Of a stretch of 64,000 nucleotides of DNA, positions 18,262-27,698 are shown piece after piece; positions within the stretch are counted from its first letter, which is position 1, and each line of letters begins with the position of its first letter. Source of the DNA: Cohnella endophytica (GTDB lineage: Bacteria > Bacillota > Bacilli > Paenibacillales > Paenibacillaceae); the NCBI RefSeq assembly GCF_003628305.1, contig NZ_RBZM01000007.1, forward strand, positions 62,001 to 126,000, given 5' to 3'. Position numbers and translations under genes: made by a program. A model generated the notes under the pieces. The model was not told the origin of the DNA. It was given only the letters and a program-made list of their open reading frames with translations, and made no database searches.

Positions 18262-19701
18262 TTAATTCCGCTGCCGCCGAATGAAATCTCTCCCCCATTT
18301 CCAGAGGACGCCGATGACGAGCAGGAAAGCGACGGTAAGGCCCGTGAACGTAACGACGAACGCGATCCACTGGAACAAGGAATAATCGTTGAGGAACGAC
18401 CATGAATAGTCGCCTTCAAGGTCGTCAATGACTTGGTTCATCCCATAGATGCCGCTAATGACCGTATAGATCGTCAAAATCGTGAGCAAGTAGCCCGATT
18501 GTTTGGAGGCATGCTTTTCCTGGTATTTAAACAGGTCGTTCAACGTTTGTTTGACGTCCTCGAACAGCTTGTCGTTTCCGTACACGTTGCGGAGCTGATG
18601 GAAGATTTCCCTCCCTTGCGTCTGAGCGACGATTTCCACGAAGTAATACTTGGCGGAGAAACAAGTGATGTCCCGGATGAGGTCTTCCGTATGCTCTTGC
18701 TTGCGCTCCAATTGGACGCGCGAATAAGCGACCGACAATTTCAGCAGCACGATCCGGTGAAAAAGGTTCAGAAGCAGCCCGTAATAATACTCGCCATACA
18801 TCTGATTGGCTAGCCGGTTAGCCGTAGTCAGCTTCTCCCGCGTCAGGCAGATGAAGCAGGTCTCGTCCGTGACGTAGTAGGTATTCGGCGCCCAGCGGTT
18901 GTATTCGAAGTTGTCGGCGTAACGCTCCATGTAGGGCTTATGACTAGCGCTGATCCTTGCGTTGCCTTCCGGATCCAAGCCGTCCAGCCTTCCCGCGCGA
19001 TAGCGGTGCAGCAGCGTAATGTCGGTATCCTCGGGGAACGCGCAGAAGCCGATCACGAACATCCGCTGATCCATGAAGAAGGGCAATTTCTCGAAATACG
19101 TGCCCTCCATCGGGGAACGGTCCAAGAAAGGCAAGAGGTGCGGGACGATCGCTTGGAAGACGAACTTCTCGATCTCCATGAACCGTTGGTCGCCGCATTC
19201 GACGAATGCGGCCCTATCTAGCGTATTCGAGTCTTGAAGGTGGCGCATGCGGTCGCCGAATTCCAGCGCTTCGCTGAAGCTAACGCTCTGCTCGGCGTCG
19301 ATCTCCGCGCGTAGCGTGAGAAATCCGGTATGGAACGGGCAGAGCACGACGTCCGCGGAATGGATCGTGAACCGGATACTCCGGTTGAAGAAATGCAGAA
19401 CCGCCGCTAAATCGGTCGCTCTCGTTAACCGGCGGAAAGCCTCCGGGTCGTTGGAGCCGGGGAACAGCACGTGGTTCGTGAAGGGCAAATAGTATCTTTC
19501 CATATCCCGGTGGGATATGCGATTATCCGGTCCGTAAAATCGATTTTCAAGCTCTAGATTCCCCAACTCAAAAGGCTGGTACCCTTGCTGAATTAAGCTG
19601 TCTCGCAATCGATCATGGCAGTCGCGCTCAAGCGAGAAGGGGAAGAGGAACTGAAAAGCCGCTTTGGTAAGCGTCGGATCTTCGCTCTTGGCAATGAGCA
19701 T
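18262..19701 (-). CDS. CorA-like membrane protein (divalent cation transporter family)
   Basis: 479 residues from ATG 19701, which has GGGGGAG six bases upstream; a longer in-frame extension exists but has no ribosome-binding site. A long cytoplasmic N-terminal region (about 1-400, rich in helices near its end) is followed by two C-terminal transmembrane helices separated by a short loop. The CorA signature YGMN lies at the end of the first helix (YGMNQV), the residues that form the pore entrance in CorA Mg/Co channels. The N-terminal region is unusual, so this is a distant member. It starts one base after the stop of the RCK_C protein gene, implying translational coupling and perhaps a joint role in cation homeostasis. 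Confidence 0.7.
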   Translation of the reverse strand: MLIAKSEDPTLTKAAFQFLFPFSLERDCHDRLRDSLIQQGYQPFELGNLELENRFYGPDNRISHRDMERYYLPFTNHVLFPGSNDPEAFRRLTRATDLAAVLHFFNRSIRFTIHSADVVLCPFHTGFLTLRAEIDAEQSVSFSEALEFGDRMRHLQDSNTLDRAAFVECGDQRFMEIEKFVFQAIVPHLLPFLDRSPMEGTYFEKLPFFMDQRMFVIGFCAFPEDTDITLLHRYRAGRLDGLDPEGNARISASHKPYMERYADNFEYNRWAPNTYYVTDETCFICLTREKLTTANRLANQMYGEYYYGLLLNLFHRIVLLKLSVAYSRVQLERKQEHTEDLIRDITCFSAKYYFVEIVAQTQGREIFHQLRNVYGNDKLFEDVKQTLNDLFKYQEKHASKQSGYLLTILTIYTVISGIYGMNQVIDDLEGDYSWSFLNDYSLFQWIAFVVTFTGLTVAFLLVIGVLWKWGRDFIRRQRN

Positions 19702-19702
19702 A

Positions 19703-20428
19703 TCAGCTCCCCCTTTCCATCCAAGACCACGCTTTTCTCTCGTCGGCGGGTATTCGTTCTCTCGCCCGAAGCTCCATATCGAAGGCTCGCCGGATATGGC
19801 CCGACTCGCCGTAGAGGTAGAGGACATCCCCTTGCTCCAGCTTCGTCGTCATACGATTTTTCCGTACCGTCTCGGCGCCTCTCCCGATGAATAGGACGTT
19901 CATATCCGCGTCGGAATGATTTAGCCATAGTTTATCCAATGTTTGTCCGATTAGCGCGGAGTCCGCCCCGATCGGAATATCGATGAACGTATCGTCGTCG
20001 CAATGCAGGAGAACATCGTTGATCGGCAGTTCGTCCACCTCGAATTTGCGTTCGAGGGGCATGGCGAACTTGCTCTGAAGCAGCGGCCCCACGGCCGGAA
20101 GCTTTAGCAGCAACAAAATGACGGCAAGCAGAGCAGGGATGACGGCAAGCCCGGAAATCCGGAATTCGGGAGCCAGAATGCTGCTGATCGAAGAGATGAT
20201 GACCGCAAGCGAGAACACTCCGAACAAAATGAGGAACATGCCCAGGCGACGGCGAACGGGATGACCGAGGATGAGCTCGGATTCTCTAGTCGTAAATCCG
20301 GTGCTCGTAAGCAAGGAGATGACCTGGAAACGGGCGATGTCGTATTTCAAACCCGTGGAGCGCATGAGGACGACGGCAATCTCGATGACTAGCAGGACGA
20401 TTGCAATGTAAGTGACGATGAACCACAC
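19703..20428 (-). CDS. Membrane protein with TrkA-C (RCK_C) domain
   Basis: 241 residues. The N-terminal membrane part has about three helices; between the first and second is LLTSTGFTTRE, which resembles the pore-loop TGF motif of TrkH/KtrB potassium channels. The C-terminal part (about 135-230) is a TrkA_C domain of the kind that binds small ligands such as c-di-AMP in several Bacillota potassium transporters (family knowledge). It is coupled to the CorA-like gene downstream. A role in cation transport or its regulation is inferred; the ligand is unknown. Confidence 0.7.
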   Translation of the reverse strand: MWFIVTYIAIVLLVIEIAVVLMRSTGLKYDIARFQVISLLTSTGFTTRESELILGHPVRRRLGMFLILFGVFSLAVIISSISSILAPEFRISGLAVIPALLAVILLLLKLPAVGPLLQSKFAMPLERKFEVDELPINDVLLHCDDDTFIDIPIGADSALIGQTLDKLWLNHSDADMNVLFIGRGAETVRKNRMTTKLEQGDVLYLYGESGHIRRAFDMELRARERIPADERKAWSWMERGS

Positions 20429-20499
20429 GAGCCTCAGCTCCCCCGGAATTCAGAACGGTTGTATTTAAGGTATTACCCTGAAAAATTTTTTCCAACCCG

Positions 20500-20529
20500 T
20501 TGACAGCATTTGGGTGACGATGTTAAAGT
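20500..20529 (+). promoter_or_regulatory. Promoter of the exporter leader transcript
   Basis: TTGACA at 20500-20505 and TAAAGT at 20524-20529, spaced 18 bases. Transcription would begin near 20536, upstream of the leader peptide, and run toward the ABC exporter genes. Confidence 0.6.
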
Positions 20530-20568
20530 TGCAAATATACTTTGATGAACGGAAAGGGGGTTACGAAG

Positions 20569-20664
20569 ATGATTAACGGAGCTGGTCGATTCGATGGATT
20601 CGATATGCCTCATGGCAATGTTGCCGCAATCGTTGTACGTAACCCCCTCGCGAACAATCGCTAA
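20569..20664 (+). CDS. 31-residue leader peptide (BmrB-like role)
   Basis: ATG 20569 follows AAAGGGGG; the ORF ends at TAA 20662. The peptide begins MINGAGRFDGFDMPHGN and has no recognisable domain. It sits between a promoter and two tandem terminators upstream of a heterodimeric multidrug ABC exporter. Its coding sequence contains segment 2 of the attenuator. It probably acts in cis by being translated, so that ribosome stalling (for example by translation-targeting antibiotics) opens transcription of the exporter. No sequence similarity to BmrB is claimed. Confidence 0.6.
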   Translation: MINGAGRFDGFDMPHGNVAAIVVRNPLANNR

Positions 20665-20703
20665 CGGTCTGGAGATTCCGGAATCTCCGGCAAGACGTGG
20701 CGA

Positions 20704-20741
20704 GGCGCATGGTTACGGTGACGTAATCGTGCGCCTTTTTT
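20704..20741 (+). terminator. Attenuator terminator 1
   Basis: Fourteen-pair stem with wobbles: GGCGCATGGTTACG, loop GTGA, CGTAATCGTGCGCC, followed by TTTTTT. It lies between the leader peptide and the exporter genes. Confidence 0.88.
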
Positions 20742-20818
20742 ATCGCAATCGGGAGCTTTGGCGGCAATTGGCCGCTTAAGCGACGAGTGCGGGCGAGGAT
20801 GGTTATCCATCTTCTGCG

Positions 20819-20850
20819 AGGCGTATCGCTTACGGCGGTATGCCTTTTTT
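20819..20850 (+). terminator. Attenuator terminator 2
   Basis: Stem AGGCGTATCGC / GCGGTATGCCT with G-T wobbles, then TTTTT. It is a second barrier before the exporter genes. The remaining 130 bases up to ATG 20983 hold no obvious element beyond an AGAAGGG ribosome-binding site. Confidence 0.8.
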
Positions 20851-20982
20851 GTTCTTTCATCAAGTAAAACGGTTCTGTCGTCCCAAGGACGATAGCATAC
20901 GTTTGTAACGTGCGGCTAGGTAGAGGAAGGAAGTAGGATCCGATAGGATCTAGCCGATTCAGAAGGGTGTGAACTCATAGAT

Positions 20983-22734
20983 ATGTTTATCGTACTGAAG
21001 AAATTAAGTTGGTTTTTCAAAATGCATTGGAAAAGGTACACGATCGCGGTGTTCCTGTTAACGCTCGTGGGAGTCATGGACGTCATACCTCCCAAGCTTA
21101 TCGGCGTAGCGGTCGACGGCATCCAGCAAGACACGCTGACTTCGGGCAAACTGACGGAGCTACTCTTGTTCTGGGGCGGACTTACGGTCGTGGGTTATTT
21201 AATCACGATCGTATGGTGGTCGCAGTTGTTCGGCGCGTCATTCGTGCTGGAGCGAACGCTTCGTTCGCGCTTGATGCGGCATTTGCTGAAAATGACCCCG
21301 ACGTTCTACGAGCGTAACCGTACCGGCGATCTGATGGCCCGGGCGACGAACGATCTCGGCGCGGTATCGGTCACGGCGGGCTTCGGTATCCTTACGCTTA
21401 TCGATTCGACGTTGTTCATGACGACGATCCTGATCGTCATGGCCGGATTGATCAGCTGGAAGCTTACGCTTGCCGCGATGCTGCCGCTCCCGATCATGGC
21501 GCTGCTCATGAAACACTTCGGCAAGAAAATCCACGAACGGTTCATGAAATCGCAGGATGCTTTCGGAGACCTCAACGATCAGGTGTTGGAATCCGTATCC
21601 GGCGTTCGCGTCGTGCGGGCGTTCGTGCAAGAGGAAGCGGATCGCAAGCGGTTCAGCGATACGGCGGACGACGTCTTCAACAAAAACATACAGGTCGCGA
21701 AGATCGACGCCGTGTTCGAGCCGACGGTAAAAATCTTGGTGGGAATGAGCTATTTGATCGGTTTGTGTTACGGAGCCGTGCTGGTGTTCCGGGGAGAAAT
21801 TACCCTGGGCGAGATGGTTTCGTTCAACATGTTCCTCGGGATGCTCATCTGGCCGATGTTCGCGATCGGCGAACTGATCAATATCATGCAACGTGGTAAT
21901 GCCTCGCTCGACCGGATCAACGAGACGCTCGGATCGAAGGAAGACGTCTTAGAGAGCGAAGCTCCGGTAAACATAGACGTTCCCGAATCGATTGCCTTCG
22001 ATCGCGTGACGTTCCGGTACCCTTCGTCTTCCATCGACAATCTAGTGGACATCAGCTTCAAGCTGAAACGGGGACAGACGCTCGGGGTCGTCGGACGGAC
22101 GGGAAGCGGGAAAACGACGCTCCTCAAGCAGCTGCTGCGCGAATATCCGATGGGCGACGGAAGCTTGACGGTCGGGGAAATTCCTTTGGCCGAGCTGGAA
22201 CGCGAAAGGTTAAAAAGCTGGATCGGCTACGTGCCGCAGCAACCGATCTTGTTCAGCAAGACGATCCGCGAGAACATCTGGTTCGGAGCTTCGGACGAGG
22301 CGAAGGACGAAGAGCGGTTGAACCGCGCGTTAGAACTGGCTTCGTTCCGCAAGGACGTCGCGTTCTTGCCGGAAGGCTTGGAGACGCTCGTCGGGGAGAA
22401 GGGCGTTGCCCTGTCCGGCGGACAGAAGCAACGCGTAAGCATCGCGAGAGCGGTCATCGCCGATCCCGAGATTCTGATGCTGGATGACGCGCTGTCAGCG
22501 GTAGATGCCAAGACAGAGACGGAAATTCTCGAAGGCATACGGACGGAGCGCGCAGGCAAGACGACGATCATCACGACGCACCGGCTAACGGCCGTACAGC
22601 ATGCGGATTGGATCGTCGTGCTTGACGAAGGCCGCGTTACGGAGGAAGGCACGCACGAACAGCTGCTGCAATTGGGCGGCTGGTACAAGGAGCAATACGA
22701 CCGTCAGCAGCTCGTTTCCATCGTGGAAGCGTAG
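20983..22734 (+). CDS. bmrC: ABC exporter half-transporter, BmrC/YheI-like (degenerate ATPase site)
   Basis: 583 residues, against 585 in B. subtilis BmrC. A six-helix exporter membrane domain (about 1-315) precedes an ATPase domain with Walker A GRTGSGKTT, Q-loop VPQQPI, signature LSGGQKQR and Walker B MLDDALS. The catalytic Glu after Walker B is replaced by Asp (LDDAL), as expected for the degenerate-site subunit of BmrCD-type heterodimers. The partner gene follows after 78 bases. BmrCD exports multiple drugs and is induced by translation-inhibiting antibiotics; the upstream leader and terminators fit this. Confidence 0.9.
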   Translation: MFIVLKKLSWFFKMHWKRYTIAVFLLTLVGVMDVIPPKLIGVAVDGIQQDTLTSGKLTELLLFWGGLTVVGYLITIVWWSQLFGASFVLERTLRSRLMRHLLKMTPTFYERNRTGDLMARATNDLGAVSVTAGFGILTLIDSTLFMTTILIVMAGLISWKLTLAAMLPLPIMALLMKHFGKKIHERFMKSQDAFGDLNDQVLESVSGVRVVRAFVQEEADRKRFSDTADDVFNKNIQVAKIDAVFEPTVKILVGMSYLIGLCYGAVLVFRGEITLGEMVSFNMFLGMLIWPMFAIGELINIMQRGNASLDRINETLGSKEDVLESEAPVNIDVPESIAFDRVTFRYPSSSIDNLVDISFKLKRGQTLGVVGRTGSGKTTLLKQLLREYPMGDGSLTVGEIPLAELERERLKSWIGYVPQQPILFSKTIRENIWFGASDEAKDEERLNRALELASFRKDVAFLPEGLETLVGEKGVALSGGQKQRVSIARAVIADPEILMLDDALSAVDAKTETEILEGIRTERAGKTTIITTHRLTAVQHADWIVVLDEGRVTEEGTHEQLLQLGGWYKEQYDRQQLVSIVEA

Positions 22735-22812
22735 TTGATAGGACGAAGAGATATGGGCTTGGAAACAAAGGAATACGAAGATTCAATGATGAAACGTAGG
22801 TGACATTAACCA

Positions 22813-24837
22813 ATGGGTAACAACATCGGAAAAAGATTGTTCCATTATGCTCTTTTCTATAAAAAACCGATTATCCTGGCGCTCGTCCTGCTGCTATTGG
22901 CGGTAGGCGTCGAGTTGGTCGGTCCGTTCTTGGCTAAGCGGATGATCGATACGAATATTATGGGCGTAGAGAAGCCGTGGTACGAGACGACGAAAGACGA
23001 GAAATACGCGGTAGCTTACGGGGACAGTTGGTACAAACGGGAAGACCACTGGAAAGACGGCGAGACGAAGGGCCGCGAGGTACGTATTTTGCAGGCCGAT
23101 CGCAAGTATTTCTTCGTCGATGCCCCGGGCGTTCCGGCGACGGGCAAACGCGTTTTCGGGAACGGCGGGCTGACGATCAAGAACGAAGACGGCAGCTCGC
23201 AGCTATACCCGGCCGTGCAGATGACCAAAGGCGAGACTTACGAGTTCTATAAGCCGGAGTTCCGCAGCATTATCCTGCTGGCGATCAGTTACGTGGGCTT
23301 GCTTCTGATCGGCGCGGTGCTGTCGTATTGGCAGAGATTGCTTCTTCAAGTATCCGCCAACCGCATCGTTCGCAAGATGCGCAACGACGTTTTCCGGCAT
23401 ATCCAACGCCTGCCGGTTCAATATTTCGATACTTTGCCCGCGGGTAAAGTCGTCGCCCGGGTGACGAACGACACGGAAGCGATCCGCGAGCTGTACGTAT
23501 CGGTTCTCGCGAACTTCTTCTCCGGCATGATTTACATCGCTGCCATTATCGGCGCGTTGTTCTTGCTGGACACCAACCTGGCGTTCATCGCGATGCCGTT
23601 CATTCCGATCCTGTACGTCTGGATCGTCGTGTACCGCAAATACGCGGCCAAATACAACCACGTTATTCGCACGCGTCTCAGCGACATTAACGCGATGATC
23701 AACGAGTCGATCCAAGGGATGCCGATCATCCAAGCGTTCCGCAAAGAGAAAATGACGATGGGCGAGTTCAACGAGATGAACGACGACTATTATAAGTATC
23801 AGAACAAGATGCTGACTCTGAACTCTCTTACCTCGCACAACTTGGTTAACGTTTTTCGCAACGTCCTGTTCATTACGGTGATCTGGATGTTCGCGGGAGA
23901 TTGGCTGGGAGCGGCGGTAACGGTCGGCGTACTCTACGCCTTCATCGATTACATGAACCGGATGATGCAGCCGATCGTCGGGATCGTAAACCAATTGTCG
24001 AACCTGGAGGTTGCCCGCGTATCCGCGGGGCGGGTGTTCTCCCTGCTCGACGAACCGGGCATCGAAGTGTCGGATAGCAAGATGGAAAGGTACCAAGGCA
24101 ACGTAACCTTCGAGGACGTCACTTTCGGCTACAAGCCGGGCGAGGATGTCCTGAAGAACATCACGTTCCGCGCGCGGCAAGGCGAGACGGTCGCGTTGGT
24201 CGGCCATACGGGCTCGGGCAAAAGCTCGATTCTGAACCTGCTGTTCCGGTTCTACGACGTGGAGCGGGGCAAGATCTTGATCGACGGCATCGACGTGCGG
24301 GAGTTAACCAAGCAGCAGCTTCGCCAGCATATGGGCATCGTGCTGCAGGATCCGTTCCTGTTCACCGGAACGATCGCCTCCAACGTTAGCCTGGACGACC
24401 CGACGATCTCGCGGGAGAAGGTCGAGCAAGCGCTGCGCGACGTCGGCGCTTACGACATGTTCATGCAGTTGCCGGGAGGCTTGGATGAGCCGGTTATCGA
24501 GAAGGGCAGCACGTTGTCCGCAGGTCAACGGCAGCTCATCTCCTTCGCCCGAGCGCTCGCCTTCGATCCGGCGATTCTCATTCTGGACGAAGCGACGGCC
24601 AGCATCGATACGGAGACGGAAGCGATCATCCAAGGCGCGCTCGACGTGCTGAAGCGGGGCCGTACGACGTTCGTCATCGCCCACAGGCTGTCGACGATTC
24701 GCGCGGCAGACCAGATTCTCGTGCTTGATCGCGGCCGGATTACCGAACGCGGCAGTCACGACGAGCTAATGCAGCAGGGCGGGAAGTATTACGCGATGTA
24801 CCAGCTGCAGCAAGGCGGCGTGGAAATCGTGGCGTAA
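22813..24837 (+). CDS. bmrD: ABC exporter half-transporter, BmrD/YheH-like (catalytic subunit)
   Basis: 674 residues, against 673 in BmrD. The protein has the characteristic extracellular insertion of about 100 residues between the first two transmembrane helices (about 45-150, rich in Lys, Glu, Gly), which distinguishes BmrD from BmrC. The ATPase domain has Walker A GHTGSGKSS, Q-loop LQDPFLF, signature LSAGQRQL and Walker B ILDEATAS with the catalytic Glu present. With the upstream subunit it forms a heterodimer with one active and one degenerate ATP site. A terminator follows. Confidence 0.9.
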   Translation: MGNNIGKRLFHYALFYKKPIILALVLLLLAVGVELVGPFLAKRMIDTNIMGVEKPWYETTKDEKYAVAYGDSWYKREDHWKDGETKGREVRILQADRKYFFVDAPGVPATGKRVFGNGGLTIKNEDGSSQLYPAVQMTKGETYEFYKPEFRSIILLAISYVGLLLIGAVLSYWQRLLLQVSANRIVRKMRNDVFRHIQRLPVQYFDTLPAGKVVARVTNDTEAIRELYVSVLANFFSGMIYIAAIIGALFLLDTNLAFIAMPFIPILYVWIVVYRKYAAKYNHVIRTRLSDINAMINESIQGMPIIQAFRKEKMTMGEFNEMNDDYYKYQNKMLTLNSLTSHNLVNVFRNVLFITVIWMFAGDWLGAAVTVGVLYAFIDYMNRMMQPIVGIVNQLSNLEVARVSAGRVFSLLDEPGIEVSDSKMERYQGNVTFEDVTFGYKPGEDVLKNITFRARQGETVALVGHTGSGKSSILNLLFRFYDVERGKILIDGIDVRELTKQQLRQHMGIVLQDPFLFTGTIASNVSLDDPTISREKVEQALRDVGAYDMFMQLPGGLDEPVIEKGSTLSAGQRQLISFARALAFDPAILILDEATASIDTETEAIIQGALDVLKRGRTTFVIAHRLSTIRAADQILVLDRGRITERGSHDELMQQGGKYYAMYQLQQGGVEIVA

Positions 24838-24849
24838 TTCATAGGGGAG

Positions 24850-24888
24850 GAGAATCCGCGGCGCCTTGGCGCGGGGTTCTCTTTTTTT
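24850..24888 (+). terminator. Terminator after exporter operon
   Basis: GC-rich stem GAGAATCCGCG / CGCGGGGTTCTC with one wobble, followed by seven T. Confidence 0.88.
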
Positions 24889-24950
24889 ATGTATAATAAG
24901 ATCAACGACACTAGGGGCGAAATGGCCCGAAATGAGGAAGCCAAACGGAG

Positions 24951-26096
24951 ATGACAGACAACAAAACGATCATACGTTTCGAGAACGTAACGAAAAAATA
25001 CGACAACGACACGGTACTGAACGGCGTCAGCTTCGAGATCGAACGCGGCAAGTTCTACACGCTGCTCGGACCGTCGGGATGCGGGAAGACGACGATCTTG
25101 CGGTTGATCGCGGGCTTCATCGAGCCCTCGGAAGGGACGATTTCCTTTAACGGGAAAATCATCAACGACGTACCGGCGGACAAGCGTCAGGTAAACACCG
25201 TATTTCAAGATTACGCGCTGTTTCCGCATCTGAACGTATTCGAGAATATCGCGTTCGGTCTTCGCATCAAGAAGATGAAAAACGCCGCCATCGCCGAGAA
25301 GGTGATGGAGGCGCTTCGTTTCGTCAATTTGAACGGTTACGAGAACCGCGAGATTTCCGAGATGTCCGGCGGTCAGCGGCAACGCGTGGCCATTGCCCGC
25401 GCGATCGTGAACGAGCCGGAAATTCTGCTGCTGGACGAGCCCCTCTCCGCGCTGGACTTAAAGCTTCGCACAGAGATGCAATACGAGCTGCGGGAGCTGC
25501 AACGGCGGCTGGGCATCACTTTTATATTCGTCACGCATGACCAAGAGGAAGCGCTCGCCATGTCCGACGAAATCTTCGTCCTTAACCAGGGAGAGATCCA
25601 GCAGAGCGGAACTCCGACGGACATCTACGATGAGCCGATCAACCGTTTCGTGGCCGATTTCATCGGGGAGTCTAACATTGTGCCGGGTCGCATGATCCAA
25701 GACTTCCAGGCCGAATTCGCGGGCAAGCGGTTCGAATGCGTCGACCAAGGCTTCTCGCCTAACGAGCCGGTCGAGATCATGATCCGCCCGGAGGATCTGG
25801 AGATCACGTCGACGGAACTCGGCGATCTCCTCATTAAAGTCGACAGTCAACTATTCCGCGGCGTTCATTACGAGATAAGCGGCTATGACGAAGCGGGTAA
25901 CGAGTGGCTGGTGCATTCTACGAAGAAGGCGATCGTAGGAGAAAGCATCGGTCTTCGCTTCGACCCCGAGGCGATCCACGTCATGCGCTTCGGCGAGACG
26001 GAAGAGGAGTTCGACCGCAGGCTGGAAGCTTACGCCGGCCACGAGCCGGACTCGAGCGTCCCGACTCCGACGGTCGGCGGTGCCCGCAATGACTAA
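24951..26096 (+). CDS. potA: Spermidine/putrescine ABC transporter ATPase PotA
   Basis: 381 residues. The ABC domain (about 8-240) has Walker [11 protein letters not shown]-loop FQDYALFP, signature MSGGQRQR and Walker [14 protein letters not shown]-terminal TOBE-type regulatory domain (about 265-350) is present. It hydrolyses ATP for polyamine import. The four genes potABCD overlap each other (ATGA or a few bases), so they are co-transcribed and translationally coupled. Confidence 0.94.
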   Translation: MTDNKTIIRFENVTKKYDNDTVLNGVSFEIERGKFYTLLGPSGCGKTTILRLIAGFIEPSEGTISFNGKIINDVPADKRQVNTVFQDYALFPHLNVFENIAFGLRIKKMKNAAIAEKVMEALRFVNLNGYENREISEMSGGQRQRVAIARAIVNEPEILLLDEPLSALDLKLRTEMQYELRELQRRLGITFIFVTHDQEEALAMSDEIFVLNQGEIQQSGTPTDIYDEPINRFVADFIGESNIVPGRMIQDFQAEFAGKRFECVDQGFSPNEPVEIMIRPEDLEITSTELGDLLIKVDSQLFRGVHYEISGYDEAGNEWLVHSTKKAIVGESIGLRFDPEAIHVMRFGETEEEFDRRLEAYAGHEPDSSVPTPTVGGARND

Positions 26097-26895
26097 GACG
26101 CGGAATCTGTATCTCATCCCGTATATCGCCTGGATGCTGCTCTTCGTCGCTACCCCGATCATTTTGATCGTGTACGATTCCTTTTTCGACGTTGAGGGGC
26201 ATTTTACTTGGGGTAATTTCCAGAAGTTCCTGACGCCGGTCTATCTACGGATGACCTTCAATTCGTTCTGGTACGCGTTCTTAATCACGTTATTCTCGCT
26301 GCTCGTCGCCTATCCGACGGCCTATTGGCTCAGGCGCACGAAGCATAAGCAGCTTTGGCTGCTGCTCATCATCGTGCCGAGCTGGATTAACCTGCTGCTC
26401 AAAACTTACGCCTTCATCGGCTTGTTCGGTACCTACGGATTCGTGAATTCGTTCCTCGATTGGGTGGGGATCGGTACGCAGCAAATTCTATTTACCGATT
26501 TCAGCTTCGTGTTCGTGTCGGTGTATATTTTTATCCCGTTCATGATTCTGCCGATCTACAATTCCTTGGAGGAGATTAACCCCTCGCTCCTCTACGCGTC
26601 CCGCGATCTCGGCGCATCCCCGTGGATGACGTTCCGGCGCGTCGTGTTCCCGCTTACGCTGGGAGGGGTGAAGGCGGGTTGCCAAGCGGTGTTCATCCCC
26701 GCGCTCTCGCTCTTCATGATTACGCGTCTGATCGCGGGTAACCGGGTCGTGACGCTGGGTACGGCGATCGAGCAACATTTCCTCGTTACGCAGGATTGGG
26801 GTATGGGCTCCGCGATCGCGGTTTTATTAATTATCGTCATGGCGGTTATCATGATCGCCACCGGCAACCGGGGAGCGAGGAATACGATCCGATGA
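26089..26895 (+). CDS. potB: Spermidine/putrescine ABC permease PotB
   Basis: 268 residues from ATG 26089, which overlaps the potA stop; GTG 26080 is an alternative start. About six transmembrane helices, EAA-type loop [18 protein letters not shown]. It pairs with PotC to form the polyamine channel. Confidence 0.92.
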   Translation: MTKTRNLYLIPYIAWMLLFVATPIILIVYDSFFDVEGHFTWGNFQKFLTPVYLRMTFNSFWYAFLITLFSLLVAYPTAYWLRRTKHKQLWLLLIIVPSWINLLLKTYAFIGLFGTYGFVNSFLDWVGIGTQQILFTDFSFVFVSVYIFIPFMILPIYNSLEEINPSLLYASRDLGASPWMTFRRVVFPLTLGGVKAGCQAVFIPALSLFMITRLIAGNRVVTLGTAIEQHFLVTQDWGMGSAIAVLLIIVMAVIMIATGNRGARNTIR

Positions 26896-27698
26896 GCAAA
26901 AACAACAAGCTATCCCAACTGTATCTGGTCGTCGTCTTCCTGGTGCTGTATGCGCCTATTCTTTATCTGATGTATTACTCCTTCAACAGCGCGGGCACGA
27001 TGCACGGCTTCGAGGGGTTCACGTTAGAATGGTACGACGAAGTATTCCATGACACGAGACTGCTCATTATCGTCTTGAACACGGTCGTCATCGCGCTATT
27101 CTCGTCGGCCATCTCGACGATCCTCGGCGTTGTCGGCGCCCTCGCGATCGATCGGGTTCGCCGAAGCAAGCCGCGTAACGCGCTCCTCGCGATGAATAAC
27201 GTGCTCATCGTGAGCCCGGACGTTATCATCGGCGCCTCGTTCTTGATCTTTTTCACGATGATCGGCATTAAGCTGGGCTTCGTCTCGGTGCTGCTCTCTC
27301 ATATCGCTTTCAGCGTACCGATCGTCGTGCTGATGGTGCTGCCGAAGCTGCAGGAAATGAGCCCGACGCTGCTCGACGCGGCGCGCGACTTAGGTGCAAG
27401 CGGATGGGGCGTGGTGACGAAGGTCGTGATTCCGTTCATTCGTCCGGGCATTTTCGCGGGATTCTTCATGGCGCTCACGTATTCGCTCGACGACTTCGCC
27501 GTTACGTTCTTCGTTACGGGCAACGGATTCTCCACCCTGTCGGTAGAAATCTATTCCCGAGCTCGCCACGGCATCTCGCCTTCGATTAACGCATTGTCGA
27601 CGCTTATCTTCTTGTTTACGATGATTCTCGTCGTCGGTTATTACTTCCTGACCCGTCGGGGCAACCGTCGGCCGGAGTGGGGGGTACAGCAGCCATGA
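26892..27698 (+). CDS. potC: Spermidine/putrescine ABC permease PotC
   Basis: 268 residues from ATG 26892 (ATGA overlap with potB). About six transmembrane helices, EAA-type loop ARDLGASGWGVVTKVVIP. A longer in-frame ORF upstream is out of place within potB and was rejected. Confidence 0.92.
   Translation: MSKNNKLSQLYLVVVFLVLYAPILYLMYYSFNSAGTMHGFEGFTLEWYDEVFHDTRLLIIVLNTVVIALFSSAISTILGVVGALAIDRVRRSKPRNALLAMNNVLIVSPDVIIGASFLIFFTMIGIKLGFVSVLLSHIAFSVPIVVLMVLPKLQEMSPTLLDAARDLGASGWGVVTKVVIPFIRPGIFAGFFMALTYSLDDFAVTFFVTGNGFSTLSVEIYSRARHGISPSINALSTLIFLFTMILVVGYYFLTRRGNRRPEWGVQQP

Larger units (their letters stand above)
20555..20741 (+). promoter_or_regulatory. Ribosome-mediated attenuator of the bmrCD-like exporter
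   Basis: Four segments form a switch. Segment 1 (20555-20565, AGGGGGTTACG) overlaps the leader's ribosome-binding site. Segment 2 (20638-20648, CGTAACCCCCT) is its perfect complement. Segment 3 (20711-20717, GGTTACG) is also complementary to the start of segment 2. Segment 4 (20722-20728, CGTAATC) pairs with 3 in the terminator. Pairing 1:2 allows terminator 3:4; a ribosome stalled early on the leader blocks 1 and permits 2:3, the antiterminator. A further perfect palindrome lies at 20671-20688. In B. subtilis bmrCD is controlled this way through the leader bmrB; the assignment here is by architecture. Confidence 0.7.

Noticed and set aside
17907..18428. Minus-strand ORF of 173 codons through the 51-bp family A array.
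   Set aside because: Its coding impression comes from the 51-bp period (17 codons). It overlaps the end of the CorA-like gene and has no ribosome-binding site.
23203..24207. 334-codon open frame antisense to the BmrD-like gene.
   Set aside because: Shadow frame; Arg/His/Asp-rich composition and no ribosome-binding site, while the sense strand has full ABC motifs.
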